This document shows, one piece after another, positions 30,942 to 44,497 of a stretch of DNA of 64,000 bases. The notes beneath the pieces are model-generated. The model was given only the letters and a program-made list of their open reading frames with translations, was not told where the DNA came from and searched no databases. The position numbers were made by a program, and so were the translations under genes. Positions within the stretch are counted from its first letter, which is position 1; each line of letters opens with the position of its first letter. Source of the DNA: Pseudomonas cremoricolorata DSM 17059 = NBRC 16634 (GTDB taxonomy: Bacteria; Pseudomonadota; Gammaproteobacteria; Pseudomonadales; Pseudomonadaceae); the NCBI RefSeq assembly GCF_000425745.1, contig NZ_AUEA01000002.1, positions 124,001 through 188,000 on the forward strand, in the 5' to 3' direction.

Positions 30942-31316
30942 TCAGATTCGGGTCAGGGCCAGGCCAGCCCAGGTGGCCAGCAGCCCGCCCACCACGCTGG
31001 CGCTGGTGTAACCCAGGGCCAGCGCAACTTGCCCGCTTTCCAGCAGGCGCACGGTATCCAGCGAAAACGACGAAAACGTGGTCAGGCCGCCGAGAAATCC
31101 GACGATCAGCCCGGCACGCAACTCGATCGGTACTGAAGGCTTGAGCAGAAACAGGCCGTACAAAAAGCCGATCAGCAGGCAACCCACCAGGTTGACCGCC
31201 AGCGTGCCGAGATAAAAGTGCCTCGGCCAGTGCGCCACCACCCAGTTTCCGGTGGCAAAGCGCAACAGTGTACCGGCGATACCGCCCGCCGTAACCGCTG
31301 CAATCAGGGCAATCAT
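30942..31316 (-). CDS. crcB: Fluoride channel CrcB/Fluc
   Basis: Dual-topology fluoride channel of 124 residues with four membrane helices. The family signatures [15 protein letters not shown] and [16 protein letters not shown] are intact; the latter contains the Phe residues of the fluoride pathway. It removes toxic fluoride that enters as HF. Its start overlaps the rarA stop (ATGA), so expression follows the housekeeping operon and no fluoride riboswitch precedes it. Confidence 0.95.
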   Translation of the reverse strand: MIALIAAVTAGGIAGTLLRFATGNWVVAHWPRHFYLGTLAVNLVGCLLIGFLYGLFLLKPSVPIELRAGLIVGFLGGLTTFSSFSLDTVRLLESGQVALALGYTSASVVGGLLATWAGLALTRI

Positions 31317-32638
31317 GGCTTTCTCCGCTGACGTGGGCTGTTGCGGTCCAGTTCTGCCAGGTGCCGCAGCTTCTCGCCGATCTTCAATTCAAGACCCCGT
31401 GGCACGGGCTGATAGTAGGGGCGCGGTGGCAATTGATCGGGGAAGTAGTCTTCCCCGGCGGCATAGGCATCGGGCTCATCGTGGGCATAGCGGTACTCGT
31501 CACCGTAGCCGAGCTGTTTCATCAGCTTGGTCGGCGCGTTGCGCAGGTGCAGAGGCACCTCCAGCGAGCCATGCTCGGCGGCCTCGCGCATGGCCGCCTT
31601 GAAACCGCTGTACACGGCGTTGCTCTTCGGCGCACAGGCGATGTAGGTAATGGCCTGGGCCACCGCCAGCTCGCCTTCCGGGCTGCCGAGGCGCTCTTGT
31701 ACATCCCAGGCCGAGAGACACAGGCTCAACGCCCGTGGGTCGGCGTTGCCGATGTCCTCGCTGGCCATGCGCACCACGCGCCGGGCGATGTACAGCGGAT
31801 CACAGCCACCATCGAGCATGCGCGCGTACCAGTACAGTGCAGCGTCTGGGTTGGAGCCGCGCACCGACTTGTGCAGCGCCGATATCTGGTCGTAGAACGC
31901 CTCGCCGCCCTTGTCGAAGCGCCGCCGGCTGTCACCCAGCAGGCTTTGCAACATGGCGATGTCGATCTCATCACCATCCTCGGCAAGGTCCGAAGCGTTC
32001 TCGAGGAAGTTGAGCATGCGCCGACCATCGCCATCGGCGGCAGCCATGAGCATCTGCATGGCCTCTTCACTCACACGCAACCGCCGCTTGCCCAGCCCGC
32101 GCTCATCGCTCAGGGCGCGCTGCACCAGGCGCTGCAGGGCAGCCTCGTCGAGGCTTTTGAGCACATACACCCGCGCCCGCGAAAGCAACGCGTTGTTCAG
32201 TTCGAAGGAGGGGTTCTCGGTGGTAGCGCCGATGAAGATCAGCGTGCCGTCCTCGACGAACGGCAGAAAGGCGTCTTGTTGCGACTTGTTGAAACGGTGC
32301 ACTTCATCGACGAACAGGATGGTCCGGCGGCCGTACTGTGCCGCCTGCTGCCGCGCCACCTCGACGGCCTGGCGAATCTCCTTGACCCCGGCCAGCACCG
32401 CCGAGACGGTTTCGAAATGTGCATCGCAAAATTGCGCCAGCAACCGCGCCAAGGTGGTCTTGCCGACCCCTGGCGGGCCCCAGAAGATCATCGAGTGCAG
32501 CGCGCCCTGTTCCAGCGCTTCACGCAGCGGCTTGCCGCGTGCCAGCAGATGCTCCTGGCCGACGTACTCATCCAGGTTCGACGCACGCAGGCGCGCCGCC
32601 AGGGGCTGGGCGACAGGTTCGCTTCGAAACAGGTCCAT
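31313..32638 (-). CDS. rarA: Replication-associated recombination protein A
   Basis: AAA+ ATPase of the RarA/MgsA/WRNIP1 family, 441 residues, acting at stalled forks with SSB. Walker A ([16 protein letters not shown]) and Walker B ([20 protein letters not shown]) are clear; the C-terminal MgsA tetramerisation region ([22 protein letters not shown]) is present. It sits between lolA and crcB, the lolA-rarA order conserved in many gammaproteobacteria, 12 bp from lolA. Confidence 0.96.
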   Translation of the reverse strand: MDLFRSEPVAQPLAARLRASNLDEYVGQEHLLARGKPLREALEQGALHSMIFWGPPGVGKTTLARLLAQFCDAHFETVSAVLAGVKEIRQAVEVARQQAAQYGRRTILFVDEVHRFNKSQQDAFLPFVEDGTLIFIGATTENPSFELNNALLSRARVYVLKSLDEAALQRLVQRALSDERGLGKRRLRVSEEAMQMLMAAADGDGRRMLNFLENASDLAEDGDEIDIAMLQSLLGDSRRRFDKGGEAFYDQISALHKSVRGSNPDAALYWYARMLDGGCDPLYIARRVVRMASEDIGNADPRALSLCLSAWDVQERLGSPEGELAVAQAITYIACAPKSNAVYSGFKAAMREAAEHGSLEVPLHLRNAPTKLMKQLGYGDEYRYAHDEPDAYAAGEDYFPDQLPPRPYYQPVPRGLELKIGEKLRHLAELDRNSPRQRRKP

Positions 32639-32650
32639 GGCGCGCTCGGG

Positions 32651-33274
32651 TTACTCCTGAATGACGTCCGCGCCCTTGGGCACGTTGAACACGAAACGGT
32701 CGGCGGCCACCGGCTGGTTGGCCTTGACCCCGTTGAACAGAATGTTGGTGCGCTGGCCGACGCTGTCGATCAGTTGCATGTCGTTGATCAGCCCTTTGCG
32801 GAACGAGACGCGCAGCGAATCGAACAAGGTGTCCTTGGTCTTGGGCTTGAGGGTGAAGTCCATCACCTCGCCCTCTTCCTTGGAGGTGATGTCGAAGCTC
32901 TGGCTGATTTTCGACACATCGCCAGACAGCAGCAGGGCCGGGGTCTGGTTCAGACGCACGTCGAGCTTCTTGATGGTGGCCTGCTCCAGGTCAGGGTCCC
33001 ACAGGGTGACCTTCTTGCCATCGGAGACCACCACCTGTTCCTGCGGCGCATCGGTGTGCCAGTAGAACAGGCCCGGGCGCTTGACCGTCATCTTGCCGGT
33101 GGTTTCCTGCAGGCTGGTGCCGCTGGCATCGAGGGTCAGCTGGGAAAAGCTGGCGTCGATGGTCTGGGACTTTTCCAGCAACTGGGTCAGGCGGGATACG
33201 TCTTTTTCACCGGCAATGGCCGATACGCTGGCTACAGTCAGAGCAGAAACCAACAACATGCGAATCGCGGGCAT
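32651..33274 (-). CDS. lolA: Outer-membrane lipoprotein carrier protein
   Basis: Periplasmic chaperone of 207 residues that takes lipoproteins from LolCDE to LolB. Signal peptide [21 protein letters not shown], then the LolA fold ([21 protein letters not shown], in parts; [33 protein letters not shown]). Start at 33274 with AGGA upstream; 29 further in-frame codons upstream lie in the ftsK-lolA gap and are not needed. Confidence 0.95.
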   Translation of the reverse strand: MPAIRMLLVSALTVASVSAIAGEKDVSRLTQLLEKSQTIDASFSQLTLDASGTSLQETTGKMTVKRPGLFYWHTDAPQEQVVVSDGKKVTLWDPDLEQATIKKLDVRLNQTPALLLSGDVSKISQSFDITSKEEGEVMDFTLKPKTKDTLFDSLRVSFRKGLINDMQLIDSVGQRTNILFNGVKANQPVAADRFVFNVPKGADVIQE

Positions 33275-33335
33275 GGAAATCCTCGTCGAACAGTGAAGGG
33301 GCCGGGGCCCTGAAGGGCGCCCGGCAGGTAGATCA

Positions 33336-35828
33336 TCAATCGCGCGGGCCGCCGGGGGCAATCACTTCCCGCGAGCCGTTGCTGTTCATGGGCGTGACCA
33401 CGCCGGCCATTTCCATCGATTCGATCATTCGCGCGGCGCGGTTGTAACCGATCTTGAGCTTGCGCTGCACGGCGGAAATCGATGCACGGCGGCTTTCCAG
33501 AACGAACTGTACGGCTTCGTCGTACAACGCGTCGGTTTCGGCATCGTCGCCATCGCCACCGCCGCCGCCTTCGAAGCCGCTGCCGGCCTCCTCGACGCCG
33601 TTGAGGATGTCGTCGTTGTAATCCGGGGCGCCACGCTGTTTCCACGCCTCGACCACGCGGTGCACCTCATCGTCGGAGACGAAGGCACCATGCACCCGAA
33701 TCGGCAGGCTGGTGCCCGGCGGCATGTAGAGCATGTCACCGTGGCCCAGCAACTGCTCGGCGCCGCCCTGGTCGATGATGGTCCGCGAGTCGATCTTGCT
33801 CGACACCTGGAACGCCATGCGCGTGGGGATGTTGGCCTTGATCAGGCCGGTAATCACGTCCACCGACGGTCGCTGGGTGGCGAGGATCAGGTGGATACCG
33901 GCAGCCCGCGCTTTCTGCGCGATGCGCGCAATCAGCTCTTCGACCTTCTTGCCGACGATCATCATCATGTCGGCGAATTCGTCGACCACGACGACGATGG
34001 TGGGCAGGGGCTTCAGCGCCGGTGGTTCATCGTCCATGCTTTCGCGGCGATACAGCGGGTCATGGATGATTTCACCCGCAGCTTCGGCGTCTTTGATCTT
34101 GCGGTTGAAGCCTGCCAGGTTGCGCACGCCCATGGCCGCCATCAGCTTGTAGCGGCGCTCCATCTCGGCAACGCTCCAGCGCAGGGCGTTGGCGGCGTCC
34201 TTCATGTCGGTGACCACCGGGCACAGCAGGTGCGGAATGCCTTCGTAGATGGACAGCTCGAGCATTTTCGGGTCGATCATGATCAGCCGCGCATCTTCAG
34301 GGCCCGACTTGAACAGGATCGACAGGATCATCGCGTTGACCCCCACCGATTTACCGGAGCCTGTGGTACCGGCCACCAGCAGGTGCGGCATCTTCGCAAG
34401 GTCGGTGATCACCGGTTTGCCACCGATGTCATGGCCCAGGGCCAGGGCCACTGGCGATTTCGACTCATCGAACAGATTGGACGAAAGCACCTCGGAGAAG
34501 CGCACGATCTGCCGGTTGTCGTTGGGAATCTCGATACCCACCGTGGTCTTGCCGGGAATCACCTCGACCACCCGCACGCTGGTCACTGCCAGTGAGCGCG
34601 CCAGGTCCTTGGCGAGGTTTGCGATGCGGCTGACCTTGACCCCTGCGGCCGGCTGAATTTCGTAGCGGGTAATCACAGGGCCCGGATGGATCGAGTCCAC
34701 CGTGACCTCGACACCGAATTCCTTGAGCTTGATTTCCAGCAGATTGCCCACGCCTGCCAGCGACTCGGGCGAGTACTCGATTTTTTTCTCTTCGGCCTGA
34801 TCGAGGATGGAGATCGGCGGCAAGGTGCCTTGCATGGCGGTGTCGACCACCGGCGCCTGGGGCTTCTCGGCCACCACACGCTTGACCGGCTCGGGCGCCT
34901 TGCTCGACGGCGGGATGATCACAGGTGCCGGTTTGTTCTCGCGGGCCACGACCGGCGCAGGCTCACGGGCAACCACGGTCTCGCGCGCCACCACCACCTC
35001 GCGGGGCGCCGGCGCTTCCTTGGCAGCGGCGCTGGCGATGGCGGCAACGGGCTTGCTCGGCACCGGCTCGCGGTCGGCCACGCGCTCTCGTGCCTTGCTC
35101 GGCTCACGGCGTTCTGCGGGGGTGTTCAGTACTGGCTCGTCCACCTCACGCAACTGCGCGTGCAGACGCTTGCGCTCGTTGCGCGCCTCCCACCAGCGGC
35201 TGGCCGCGCCCTGCAGCAGCTCGAACAGGTCGAGGGTGATCTTGCCGGTCATGTCCATCACCTTGAACCACGACAGGTCGGTGAACACGGTCAGGCCGAA
35301 CAGGAACAGTGCGATGAACATCAGGGTGCTGCCCTGCACGTTCAGCAGGCTGCGGGCCAGCTCACCCAGCCCTTCGCCCAACGCCCCACCGGCTGCGAAC
35401 GGCAGATTGGCAGTTGGGTGGAAGTGGATGTGCGCCAGCGCCGCGCCCGACAGCACCAGGAACACCAGGCCGATCAGCCGCCAGGAGAACAGCCAGCCGC
35501 TCCACTGCCAGGGCTGGTGGCGGTCACGGAAGATCTGCAGGGTCTTGATCGCCAGCAGCAAGGGGAAGATATAGGCGAAATAGCCCAGCACCATGAACAT
35601 CACATCGGCGAAGTAGGCACCGGCGCGGCCAGCGGCATTCTGCACCTGGTCGACGTTGCTGGTGTGGCTGAAGCCTGGGTCGGCGGCATCGTAGGTGAGC
35701 AGCGCCATCCACAGGTACAGGCACAGCGCGCCGACGGCAATCAGTGCACCTTCCTTGAGCCGGTAATGCATCTGCTGGCGCCATAGCGGCACGGGCAGAG
35801 GGGTCGGGGTTGCGGTGGTTTTTTTCAA
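33336..35828 (-). CDS. ftsK: DNA translocase FtsK
   Basis: Septum-anchored DNA pump of 830 residues that resolves chromosome dimers with XerCD. Four to five membrane helices in the first 190 residues, then a Pro/Ala/Arg-rich linker (about 230-340) with repeated VARE units, an alpha/beta RecA-type motor (Walker A GTTGSGKS near 487, Walker B region [15 protein letters not shown]), and the C-terminal gamma winged helix (about 765-825) that reads KOPS. The start codon is TTG at 35828 with only a distant AGGA; the exact start is uncertain. It heads the minus-strand run to cysG. Confidence 0.96.
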   Translation of the reverse strand: MKKTTATPTPLPVPLWRQQMHYRLKEGALIAVGALCLYLWMALLTYDAADPGFSHTSNVDQVQNAAGRAGAYFADVMFMVLGYFAYIFPLLLAIKTLQIFRDRHQPWQWSGWLFSWRLIGLVFLVLSGAALAHIHFHPTANLPFAAGGALGEGLGELARSLLNVQGSTLMFIALFLFGLTVFTDLSWFKVMDMTGKITLDLFELLQGAASRWWEARNERKRLHAQLREVDEPVLNTPAERREPSKARERVADREPVPSKPVAAIASAAAKEAPAPREVVVARETVVAREPAPVVARENKPAPVIIPPSSKAPEPVKRVVAEKPQAPVVDTAMQGTLPPISILDQAEEKKIEYSPESLAGVGNLLEIKLKEFGVEVTVDSIHPGPVITRYEIQPAAGVKVSRIANLAKDLARSLAVTSVRVVEVIPGKTTVGIEIPNDNRQIVRFSEVLSSNLFDESKSPVALALGHDIGGKPVITDLAKMPHLLVAGTTGSGKSVGVNAMILSILFKSGPEDARLIMIDPKMLELSIYEGIPHLLCPVVTDMKDAANALRWSVAEMERRYKLMAAMGVRNLAGFNRKIKDAEAAGEIIHDPLYRRESMDDEPPALKPLPTIVVVVDEFADMMMIVGKKVEELIARIAQKARAAGIHLILATQRPSVDVITGLIKANIPTRMAFQVSSKIDSRTIIDQGGAEQLLGHGDMLYMPPGTSLPIRVHGAFVSDDEVHRVVEAWKQRGAPDYNDDILNGVEEAGSGFEGGGGGDGDDAETDALYDEAVQFVLESRRASISAVQRKLKIGYNRAARMIESMEMAGVVTPMNSNGSREVIAPGGPRD

Positions 35829-36175
35829 AACGCGTGTATTCCTGCGCAGGCTGCGCGTTCACTAGTGCTCAGCCGGGCACTGGCCGATGTCCACTACTTT
35901 TAACATTACTGCCCACCTGCCGCCATGACAGGTCGCCAACGGGGCATCAACGGTGAACGATTTCCGATAAGGGCCAATTTGAGCACGCATTGTCTTGCGT
36001 GACAAAGGCTTATGCTGTGTTTTTGCACAGGTGTGACAGCAAATGTGGCAGATGGTGCCGATTAGCGTCGTCAAGTGGGAATAAACCCCAGCCCAGAGGC
36101 TTTGGTTCAGGCGTTGACCTGCTTGGCCGCTGCCGCCATGCTGCGGGTTCTCCCCTCCCCTGCCGCCTGACGATC
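35829..36175. other. Intergenic region between divergent ftsK and aat
   Basis: 347 bp without a supported gene. It must hold promoters for ftsK (minus) and the aat-ate unit (plus). I can see a TTGACC hexamer at 36115-36120 but no convincing -10 partner, and some short repeats (AGTGCTCAGCCGGGCACT around 35863). No tRNA or sRNA is recognisable. Confidence 0.5.
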
Positions 36176-36856
36176 ATGCTGACCTGGCTCAATCGCGACT
36201 CCCTGACCTTCCCACCGCTGGAAAAAGCGCTGCGCGAACCCAACGGCTTGCTGGCCGCCGGCGGCGACCTGAGTGCCGAGCGCCTGGTCCAGGCCTACCG
36301 ACATGGCTGCTTCCCCTGGTACCAGGATGGCCAGCCGATTCTGTGGTGGGCGCCCGATCCGCGCACGGTACTGTTCACCGACGAGCTGCGCGTGTCGCGC
36401 TCATTGGCCAAGCTCATGCGCCAGGGCCGCTACCAGGTGACCTTCGACAACGACTTCGCTGCGGTCATCGCCGCCTGCGCCGCGCCGCGCAGTTACGCCG
36501 ATGGCACCTGGATCACCGCCGGCATGCAGGCGGCCTATTGCCAGCTGCATGCCCAGGGCGTGGCCCACTCGGTCGAGGTCTGGGCCGATGGCGAGCTGGT
36601 CGGTGGGTTGTATGGCCTGGCCATGGGCCGGCTATTCTTCGGCGAATCGATGTTCAGCCGCGCCGACAACGCCTCCAAGGTCGGCTTCGCAACCTTGGTT
36701 GAACACCTGCGCGCCGCAGGTTTCATATTTATCGACTGCCAGATGCCCTCCCAGCATCTGCACAGCTTCGGCGCCCGCGCCATCAGCCGCAGCCAGTTCG
36801 CGCAGTCTCTGCGCGAGTACTGCGACCAGCCCAACGGCATGCGCTGGCACGTCTGA
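36176..36856 (+). CDS. aat: Leucyl/phenylalanyl-tRNA--protein transferase
   Basis: Aat, 226 residues. It adds Leu or Phe from tRNA to proteins with N-terminal Lys or Arg, creating an N-degron read by ClpS. Motifs: [35 protein letters not shown], and the catalytic block [21 protein letters not shown] [19 protein letters not shown]. Start at 36176 matches the family N terminus. It precedes ate by 59 bp; ClpS and ClpA are encoded 3.5 kb downstream. Confidence 0.96.
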   Translation: MLTWLNRDSLTFPPLEKALREPNGLLAAGGDLSAERLVQAYRHGCFPWYQDGQPILWWAPDPRTVLFTDELRVSRSLAKLMRQGRYQVTFDNDFAAVIAACAAPRSYADGTWITAGMQAAYCQLHAQGVAHSVEVWADGELVGGLYGLAMGRLFFGESMFSRADNASKVGFATLVEHLRAAGFIFIDCQMPSQHLHSFGARAISRSQFAQSLREYCDQPNGMRWHV

Positions 36857-36915
36857 GCATGCGCCTTGCGACTGGCATACACTTAATCGACGGCATCACA
36901 CAGGAGGGGTAGATC

Positions 36916-37623
36916 ATGACAGAGCTGGCGCGCTTGAAGTTCTATGCCACTCAACCTCATTCCTGCAGCTACCTGCCCGAGCAACAGGCCACCACGCTGT
37001 TCCTCGACCCCAGCCAGCCGATGGATGTGCATGTCTATGCCGATCTGTCGGACATGGGCTTTCGCCGCAGCGGCGATCACCTCTACCGGCCGCATTGCCA
37101 ACAGTGCAATGCCTGCATACCGGCGCGCATCCCGGCCGCCAGGTTCATCCCCAACCGCCAGCAACGGCGCATTCTCAAGCGCAACCAGGACATCAGCGTG
37201 CGCGCGACGCGCCCTGCTTTCAAAGAGGAATATTTCGAGCTGTACCGGCGCTACATCGAACAGCGCCACGCCGATGGCGACATGTTCCCGCCCAGCCGTG
37301 AGCAATTCTCGACGTTCCTGGTGCGCGATCTGCCGTTCTGCTGGTTTTACGAGTTTCGCCTCAACGGACGCCTGGTCGCCGTCGCGGTCTGCGACGTCCT
37401 GCCCAATGGGCTGTCGGCGGTTTACACCTTCTACGACCCGAGTGAGGAACGCCGTAGCCTGGGCCGCTTCGCCATTCTCTGGCAGATCGGCGAAAGCCTG
37501 CGGCAAAACCTGGAAGCGGTCTATCTGGGCTACTGGATCAAGAACTGCCAGAAGATGAATTACAAGACGCAGTATCGGCCTATCGAACTGCTCATCAACC
37601 AGCGCTGGGTCACTGTCAACTGA
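36916..37623 (+). CDS. bpt: Aspartate/glutamate leucyltransferase (Bpt/ATE family)
   Basis: 235-residue N-end-rule transferase. Bacterial members of this arginyltransferase-like family attach Leu to N-terminal Asp or Glu, complementing Aat. The N-terminal Cys motif (CSYLPEQQA and [12 protein letters not shown]) and the GNAT-like C-terminal fold ([32 protein letters not shown]) are visible. AGGAGGGG lies about 8 nt upstream of the ATG. It works on the same ClpS/ClpA degradation route. Often annotated ate. Confidence 0.93.
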   Translation: MTELARLKFYATQPHSCSYLPEQQATTLFLDPSQPMDVHVYADLSDMGFRRSGDHLYRPHCQQCNACIPARIPAARFIPNRQQRRILKRNQDISVRATRPAFKEEYFELYRRYIEQRHADGDMFPPSREQFSTFLVRDLPFCWFYEFRLNGRLVAVAVCDVLPNGLSAVYTFYDPSEERRSLGRFAILWQIGESLRQNLEAVYLGYWIKNCQKMNYKTQYRPIELLINQRWVTVN

Positions 37624-37727
37624 AAGCAGTGGCTGCACCTGCACTTTTCGGGCATAATCCACGCCACTTTTTTGCCCGCTGCCTTTCATGCAGGGGGCGG
37701 TCAACTGTATACCGAGGGCTCTACTGA

Positions 37728-37946
37728 ATGTCGAAAGAAGACAGCTTCGAAATGGAAGGTACTGTCGTCGACACCCTGCCCAACACCATGTTCCGCGTGG
37801 AGTTGGAAAACGGGCACGTCGTGACCGCGCACATCTCCGGAAAGATGCGCAAGAACTACATCCGTATTCTTACTGGCGACAAAGTGCGCGTCGAACTGAC
37901 GCCGTACGACTTGAGCAAGGGCCGCATCACCTACCGCGCCCGCTAA
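37728..37946 (+). CDS. infA: Translation initiation factor IF-1
   Basis: 72-residue S1/OB-fold protein that occupies the A site during initiation. The sequence is the canonical one ([49 protein letters not shown], in parts). About 100 bp separate it from the bpt gene; a CATAAT hexamer near 37654 could be its -10. It ends with an intrinsic terminator, convergent with clpA. Confidence 0.98.
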
Positions 37947-37957
37947 GCCAAGCCATG

Positions 37958-37987
37958 AAAAAACCCGGCCATCGAGCCGGGTTTTTT
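37958..37987. terminator. Intrinsic terminator between infA and clpA
   Basis: AAACCCGGC and GCCGGGTTT pair around CATCGA, flanked by A runs on one side and TTTTTT on the other, so it can work in both directions for convergent infA and clpA. Confidence 0.93.
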
Positions 37988-38039
37988 ATGCGTCATCGAT
38001 GAGGGGCTGAACCGGGGCCCAATGAGCCCCGGTAGCACG

Positions 38040-40310
38040 TCAGGCGACTTCAGCGGTGGTTTCGAAATCGAAGACCAGCTCGCCATCGCGCAGCTCGACG
38101 TGAACCACACCCCCATGCTCGGCCAATTCGCCGAACAGGATCTCTTCGGCCAATGGCCGCTTGATCTTGTCCTGAATCAGACGACCCATCGGCCGCGCGC
38201 CCATCTGCACATCGTAGCCAGAACTCGCCAGCCAGCCCCGCGCCTCTTCGCTGACTTCCAGCAGCACCCGCTTGTCTTCCAGCTGCGCCTGAAGCTCGAT
38301 GAGGAACTTGTCGACGATGCTCTTGATGGTCTCGTGGGAGAGACGACCGAACTGGATGATGGTATCCAGGCGGTTGCGGAATTCCGGCGTGAAGCTCTTG
38401 CGAATGACCTCCATGGCATCGGAGGCGTGGTCCTGATGGGTGAAGCCGATCGAGGCGCGCGCTGCGGTCTCGGCGCCGGCGTTGGTGGTCATGATCAGAA
38501 TCACGTTGCGGAAGTCGGCCTTGCGCCCGTTGTTGTCGGTCAGCGTGCCGTGGTCCATGACCTGCAGCAGCAGGTTGAAGACTTCCGGATGCGCTTTTTC
38601 GATTTCATCGAGCAGCAGTACGCAATGGGGCTGCTTGGTGATGGCCTCGGTCAGCAGACCACCCTGATCGAAACCGACGTAGCCTGGCGGCGCACCGATC
38701 AGGCGCGAAACGGTGTGGCGCTCCATGTATTCGGACATGTCGAAACGCACCAGCTCGACCCCAAGCGACTTGGCCAACTGCCGCGCCGCCTCGGTTTTAC
38801 CCACCCCGGTAGGGCCAGCGAAGAGGAACGAGCCAACCGGCTTGTCAGGCGACTTGAGGCCAGCCCGCGACAGTTTGATTGCCGTTGCCAGGGCATCGAT
38901 GGCCTGGTCCTGACCGAACACCGTGAGCTTGAGGTCGCGCTCCAGGTTACGCAGCAGTTCCTTGTCGGAGCTGCTGACATGCTTTGGCGGAATCCGCGCG
39001 ATCTTGGCGACGATGTCCTCGACCTGGGGCACATCGATGCGCTTGACCCGATTGGCCTCAGGTTGTAGACGCTGATAGGCACCGGCTTCATCGATGACGT
39101 CGATGGCCTTGTCGGGCATGTGCCGATCGTTGATGTAACGGGCAGCGAGTTCGGCAGCGGCGCGCAGGGCCTCGTCGCTGTATTCGATGTTGTGGTGGCT
39201 CTCGAAGCGCCCCTTCAGGCCGCGCAGGATGCCCACGGTGTCTTCCACCGAAGGTTCGGAAACGTCGACCTTCTGGAAGCGCCGCGCCAGCGCGCGGTCT
39301 TTCTCGAAGATGCCGCGAAACTCCTGGAAGGTGGTAGAGCCGATGCAGCGGATTTCACCAGACGACAGCAGCGGCTTGAGCAGATTGGAAGCGTCCATCA
39401 CGCCCCCTGAAGCCGCCCCGGCACCGATGATGGTGTGAATCTCGTCGATGAACAAAATCGCCTGGGGCCGCTTGCGCAGTTCACCGAGCAGCGCCTTGAA
39501 GCGTTTTTCGAAGTCGCCGCGGTACTTGGTGCCGGCCAGCAGCGCGCCAAGATCGAGCGAATACACCACGCTCTGCGCGAGCAGATCAGGCACCTGACCA
39601 TCGACGATGCGCTTGGCCAGGCCTTCGGCGATGGCGGTCTTGCCAACACCGGCCTCACCGACCAGCAGCGGGTTGTTCTTGCGCCGCCGGGCAAGGATCT
39701 GCGCGACGCGCTCGACTTCCGATTCACGCCCGACCAACGGGTCGATGCGCCCCTGACGAGCCTGCTCGTTGAGGTTGCTGGCGTAGGCATCGAGCGGGTT
39801 GCTGGACGAGCTGGCTTCGCCGCTCTCTTCGTCCTGCATGTCTTGCTCGCCATCGGAACTGGCGCCGTGTCCTGGCACCTTGGAGATGCCGTGGGCGATG
39901 AAGTTGACCACATCGATACGGGCCACGCTTTGCTGCTTGAGCAAGAACACGGCCTGGCTTTCCTGCTCGCTGAAAATCGCTACCAGCACGTTGGCGCCGG
40001 TGACTTCACGCTTGCCCGAGCTCTGCACATGGAACACGGCGCGTTGCAGAACGCGCTGGAAACCCAGGGTCGGTTGCGTTTCACGGTCTTCATCGTGAAC
40101 CGGAATCAGCGGGGTGGTGGAGTCGATGAACTCTTGCAGGTCGTGCTTGAGCTTGTCCAGATTGGCGCCACAGGCGCGCAGCACGGTAGCGGCGGCTTCA
40201 TTGTCAAGGAGCGCCAGCAGCAGATGCTCGACGGTCATGAACTCATGACGTTTCGAGCGGGCCTCCTTGAAGGCCAGATTGAGGGTGACTTCGAGTTCGC
40301 GGTTCAACAT
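38040..40310 (-). CDS. clpA: ClpAP protease ATPase subunit ClpA
   Basis: Double AAA+ unfoldase, 756 residues. It unfolds substrates, including N-degron proteins delivered by ClpS, for ClpP. N-domain at 1-145 (where ClpS binds), D1 with Walker [17 protein letters not shown]2 with Walker [16 protein letters not shown], and the pore loop region [14 protein letters not shown]. ClpA-type rather than ClpB: no long middle coiled coil. Preceded by clpS, 30 bp upstream. Confidence 0.97.
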   Translation of the reverse strand: MLNRELEVTLNLAFKEARSKRHEFMTVEHLLLALLDNEAAATVLRACGANLDKLKHDLQEFIDSTTPLIPVHDEDRETQPTLGFQRVLQRAVFHVQSSGKREVTGANVLVAIFSEQESQAVFLLKQQSVARIDVVNFIAHGISKVPGHGASSDGEQDMQDEESGEASSSSNPLDAYASNLNEQARQGRIDPLVGRESEVERVAQILARRRKNNPLLVGEAGVGKTAIAEGLAKRIVDGQVPDLLAQSVVYSLDLGALLAGTKYRGDFEKRFKALLGELRKRPQAILFIDEIHTIIGAGAASGGVMDASNLLKPLLSSGEIRCIGSTTFQEFRGIFEKDRALARRFQKVDVSEPSVEDTVGILRGLKGRFESHHNIEYSDEALRAAAELAARYINDRHMPDKAIDVIDEAGAYQRLQPEANRVKRIDVPQVEDIVAKIARIPPKHVSSSDKELLRNLERDLKLTVFGQDQAIDALATAIKLSRAGLKSPDKPVGSFLFAGPTGVGKTEAARQLAKSLGVELVRFDMSEYMERHTVSRLIGAPPGYVGFDQGGLLTEAITKQPHCVLLLDEIEKAHPEVFNLLLQVMDHGTLTDNNGRKADFRNVILIMTTNAGAETAARASIGFTHQDHASDAMEVIRKSFTPEFRNRLDTIIQFGRLSHETIKSIVDKFLIELQAQLEDKRVLLEVSEEARGWLASSGYDVQMGARPMGRLIQDKIKRPLAEEILFGELAEHGGVVHVELRDGELVFDFETTAEVA

Positions 40311-40340
40311 AGCTTCACCTCATACCCAAGTGGTCGGCGA

Positions 40341-40703
40341 TTAACCGTCCTTCTCGATTTCACAGAGTAGCGGATGCTGGCTCTCCCTGGCGTACTGGTT
40401 GACCTGCATAGCCTTGGTTTCGGCAATATCGCGGGTAAACAAGCCGCACACTGCGCGCCCTTCGGTATGGACGGTCAGCATTATCTTGGTGGCCAACTCC
40501 CGGTTCAAACTGAAGAACGTCTCGAGCACCTCGACGACGAAATCCATTGGTGTGTAGTCATCATTGAACAAGACCACCTTGTACATCGGTGGTGCCTGCA
40601 GGATCGGCTTGGCCTCTTCGACAGCCAGGCCCGAAGCGCCGTCTTCCTGCTCGTGCGGAGGATCCTGATTGAATGTTAGACGAGTCTGGCTGTGTGCATG
40701 CAT
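40341..40703 (-). CDS. clpS: ClpA adaptor ClpS
   Basis: 120-residue adaptor that binds N-terminal Leu, Phe, Trp or Tyr and hands proteins to ClpA. A flexible N-terminal tail (about 1-35) is followed by the core ([20 protein letters not shown], with the Asn-Asp of the N-degron pocket; [20 protein letters not shown]). First gene of clpS-clpA, divergent from cspD as in many gammaproteobacteria. Confidence 0.97.
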   Translation of the reverse strand: MHAHSQTRLTFNQDPPHEQEDGASGLAVEEAKPILQAPPMYKVVLFNDDYTPMDFVVEVLETFFSLNRELATKIMLTVHTEGRAVCGLFTRDIAETKAMQVNQYARESQHPLLCEIEKDG

Positions 40704-40892
40704 GGAAAGAAATTCATCACATCGACAGGTTGGAGGGTTGAGTCCGCGGCCCAGACGGTCCGCGCAGGCGCCGCCGGGTGACCTTGACTAACGCTGAATC
40801 GGTGTTACAACCAATATGAACTCACCGTGGTGTAAAAAGCTCCGCACAGTCAATCAGTTTTTTGCCGATGGGCTGGCGGATACCGGGATGAT

Positions 40893-40908
40893 ACTCCAGT
40901 GATGGAGT
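40893..40908 (+). repeat. Short dyad just upstream of cspD
   Basis: ACTCCA (40893-40898) and TGGAGT (40903-40908) around GTGA, ending about 20 nt before the cspD start. It could form a small hairpin near the ribosome site of a gene known to be controlled by growth phase; the role is a guess. Confidence 0.3.
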
Positions 40909-40929
40909 CCTTTGCAGAGGTACGTAGGG

Positions 40930-41196
40930 ATGGCGAGCGGTAAAGTCAAGTGGTTCAACAATGCCAAAGGGTTTGGTTTCCTGATAGCGGATGGCAAGGA
41001 AATGGGTGACATATTTGCCCATTACAGCCAGATCGTAGGAGATGGTTACAAATCTCTGAAAGCTAACGACCGAGTGCTTTTCGACATCATCGAAGGCCCG
41101 AAAGGCCCGCATGCTTGCTCGATCCGGTCCGAGGCGAACGCAACCCAGGCCGTGGGCGCTCAAGCCCGGGCTCAGGAAGACGCCGTCAAGGCGTGA
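40930..41196 (+). CDS. cspD: Cold-shock-like protein CspD
   Basis: 88-residue cold-shock-domain protein. RNP1 (GKVKWFNNAKGFGFL) and RNP2 (DIFAHYSQI) are intact, followed by a short Ala-rich tail typical of CspD. In E. coli CspD inhibits replication in stationary phase and binds single-stranded DNA/RNA. Start at 40930 follows AGGTACGTAGGG; an upstream in-frame ATG at 40912 has no ribosome site and adds residues not found in the family. Divergent from clpS. Confidence 0.95.
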   Translation: MASGKVKWFNNAKGFGFLIADGKEMGDIFAHYSQIVGDGYKSLKANDRVLFDIIEGPKGPHACSIRSEANATQAVGAQARAQEDAVKA

Positions 41197-41205
41197 GCCT
41201 AGCCA

Positions 41206-41234
41206 GACTGGCCAGTGGCGATCACTGGCCGGTC
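41206..41234 (+). terminator. Hairpin after cspD
   Basis: GACTGGCCAGTG (41206-41217) pairs with CACTGGCCGGTC (41223-41234) around GCGAT with one G-T wobble. It begins 10 bp after the cspD stop. No T tract. Confidence 0.55.
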
Positions 41235-41403
41235 ACCCCGCCGCACTCCCCTGCTCGAGCGCCGCCTCGTTCAGTTCCAGCCTTCGCAAAATCCCCCCTT
41301 CGAACCCGCGCATTCGCTGCGGCAACGCACCGCATTGTCTCTCAGTCTTTGGTCGCATATGCAGCCCGATCGCACTTGGCCTTGCTGATTACGCCGATGG
41401 GTT

Positions 41404-41412
41404 TGATATACT
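41404..41412 (+). promoter_or_regulatory. Probable idh promoter (extended -10)
   Basis: TGATATACT gives an extended -10 element (TGn before TATACT at 41407-41412). A TTGCTG hexamer at 41382-41387 could serve as a -35 but with a long 19-bp spacer. Transcription would start near 41419, about 240 nt ahead of the idh start codon. Confidence 0.5.
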
Positions 41413-41536
41413 CCGGCGCTGACCGTAGGGTCATCGGGGCGAACCCTTGGAATATGCGGCTCGCTCCACCCCGGGCCGGCTGGCAATGGCCGCCTGACCT
41501 GGACAAGCCTGACGTGTTACCGCACGCCAGCATTGA

Positions 41537-43885
<2,349 letters not shown>

Positions 43886-43902
43886 GCCTGAGCTGCAACA
43901 AC

Positions 43903-43933
43903 CACGAACCCCGGCCACGCACCGGGGTTCGTG
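43903..43933. terminator. Terminator after idh
   Basis: Perfect 12-bp arms CACGAACCCCGG and CCGGGGTTCGTG around CCACGCA, 18 bp after the idh stop. Strong stem, no T tract. Confidence 0.7.
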
Positions 43934-43999
43934 CGTTATGGGCTCACTATCCGCGAACGTTGCACACGATTCTTACACTCACGCGCCCAAGGTGTCCCC

Positions 44000-44440
44000 A
44001 TGAACTGGCAACCGCATATCACCGTCGCCACCGTCGTCGAGGACGATGGCAAGTTTCTTTTCGTCGAAGAATTCAAGGCTGGCAGCCAGGTTTTCAACCA
44101 ACCGGCCGGGCACCTGGAAGCCCATGAAACCCTGAGCCAAGCCGCGCTGCGCGAAACCCTCGAAGAAACCGCCTGGGACGTCGAACTCACCGGCGTGGTG
44201 GGCATTTACCTGTACACCGCACCGAGCAACGGCGTGACCTACCAGCGCATCTGCTTTGCCGCAAAGCCTGTGCGCCATCACCCCGATCGCGCCCTGGACA
44301 GCGATATCACCCGCGCCGTGTGGCTGACTCGCGAGCAGCTGCTGGCCGAGCCGCAGCGCTGGCGCAGCGAGCTGGTGCCACGCTGCCTGGACGACTATCT
44401 GGCAGGCCCGCTGCACAGCCTGCAGTTGCTGCGCGACTGA
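44000..44440 (+). CDS. Nudix hydrolase (NudJ-like)
   Basis: 146-residue Nudix protein. The Nudix box is GHLEAHE...RETLEETAWDV, with Ala where the consensus has a late Gly, as in NudJ-type phosphatases. NudJ hydrolyses thiamine pyrophosphate precursors and nucleotides in E. coli; the true substrate here is unknown. Start at 44000 with AAGG 8 nt upstream. It precedes mnmA, a conserved pairing in gammaproteobacteria (nudJ-mnmA-hflD-purB). Confidence 0.9.
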   Translation: MNWQPHITVATVVEDDGKFLFVEEFKAGSQVFNQPAGHLEAHETLSQAALRETLEETAWDVELTGVVGIYLYTAPSNGVTYQRICFAAKPVRHHPDRALDSDITRAVWLTREQLLAEPQRWRSELVPRCLDDYLAGPLHSLQLLRD

Positions 44441-44497
44441 CGGGCAGCCAGCAGCCTGATAGAATCGGCGTTTTTTCCCTGATACACGCCGGTAATC

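Noticed and set aside
37947..38040. tRNA-Ser gene after infA, as at the P. aeruginosa locus
   Set aside because: Only about 90 bp separate infA and clpA and they hold an intrinsic terminator; no cloverleaf can be drawn.
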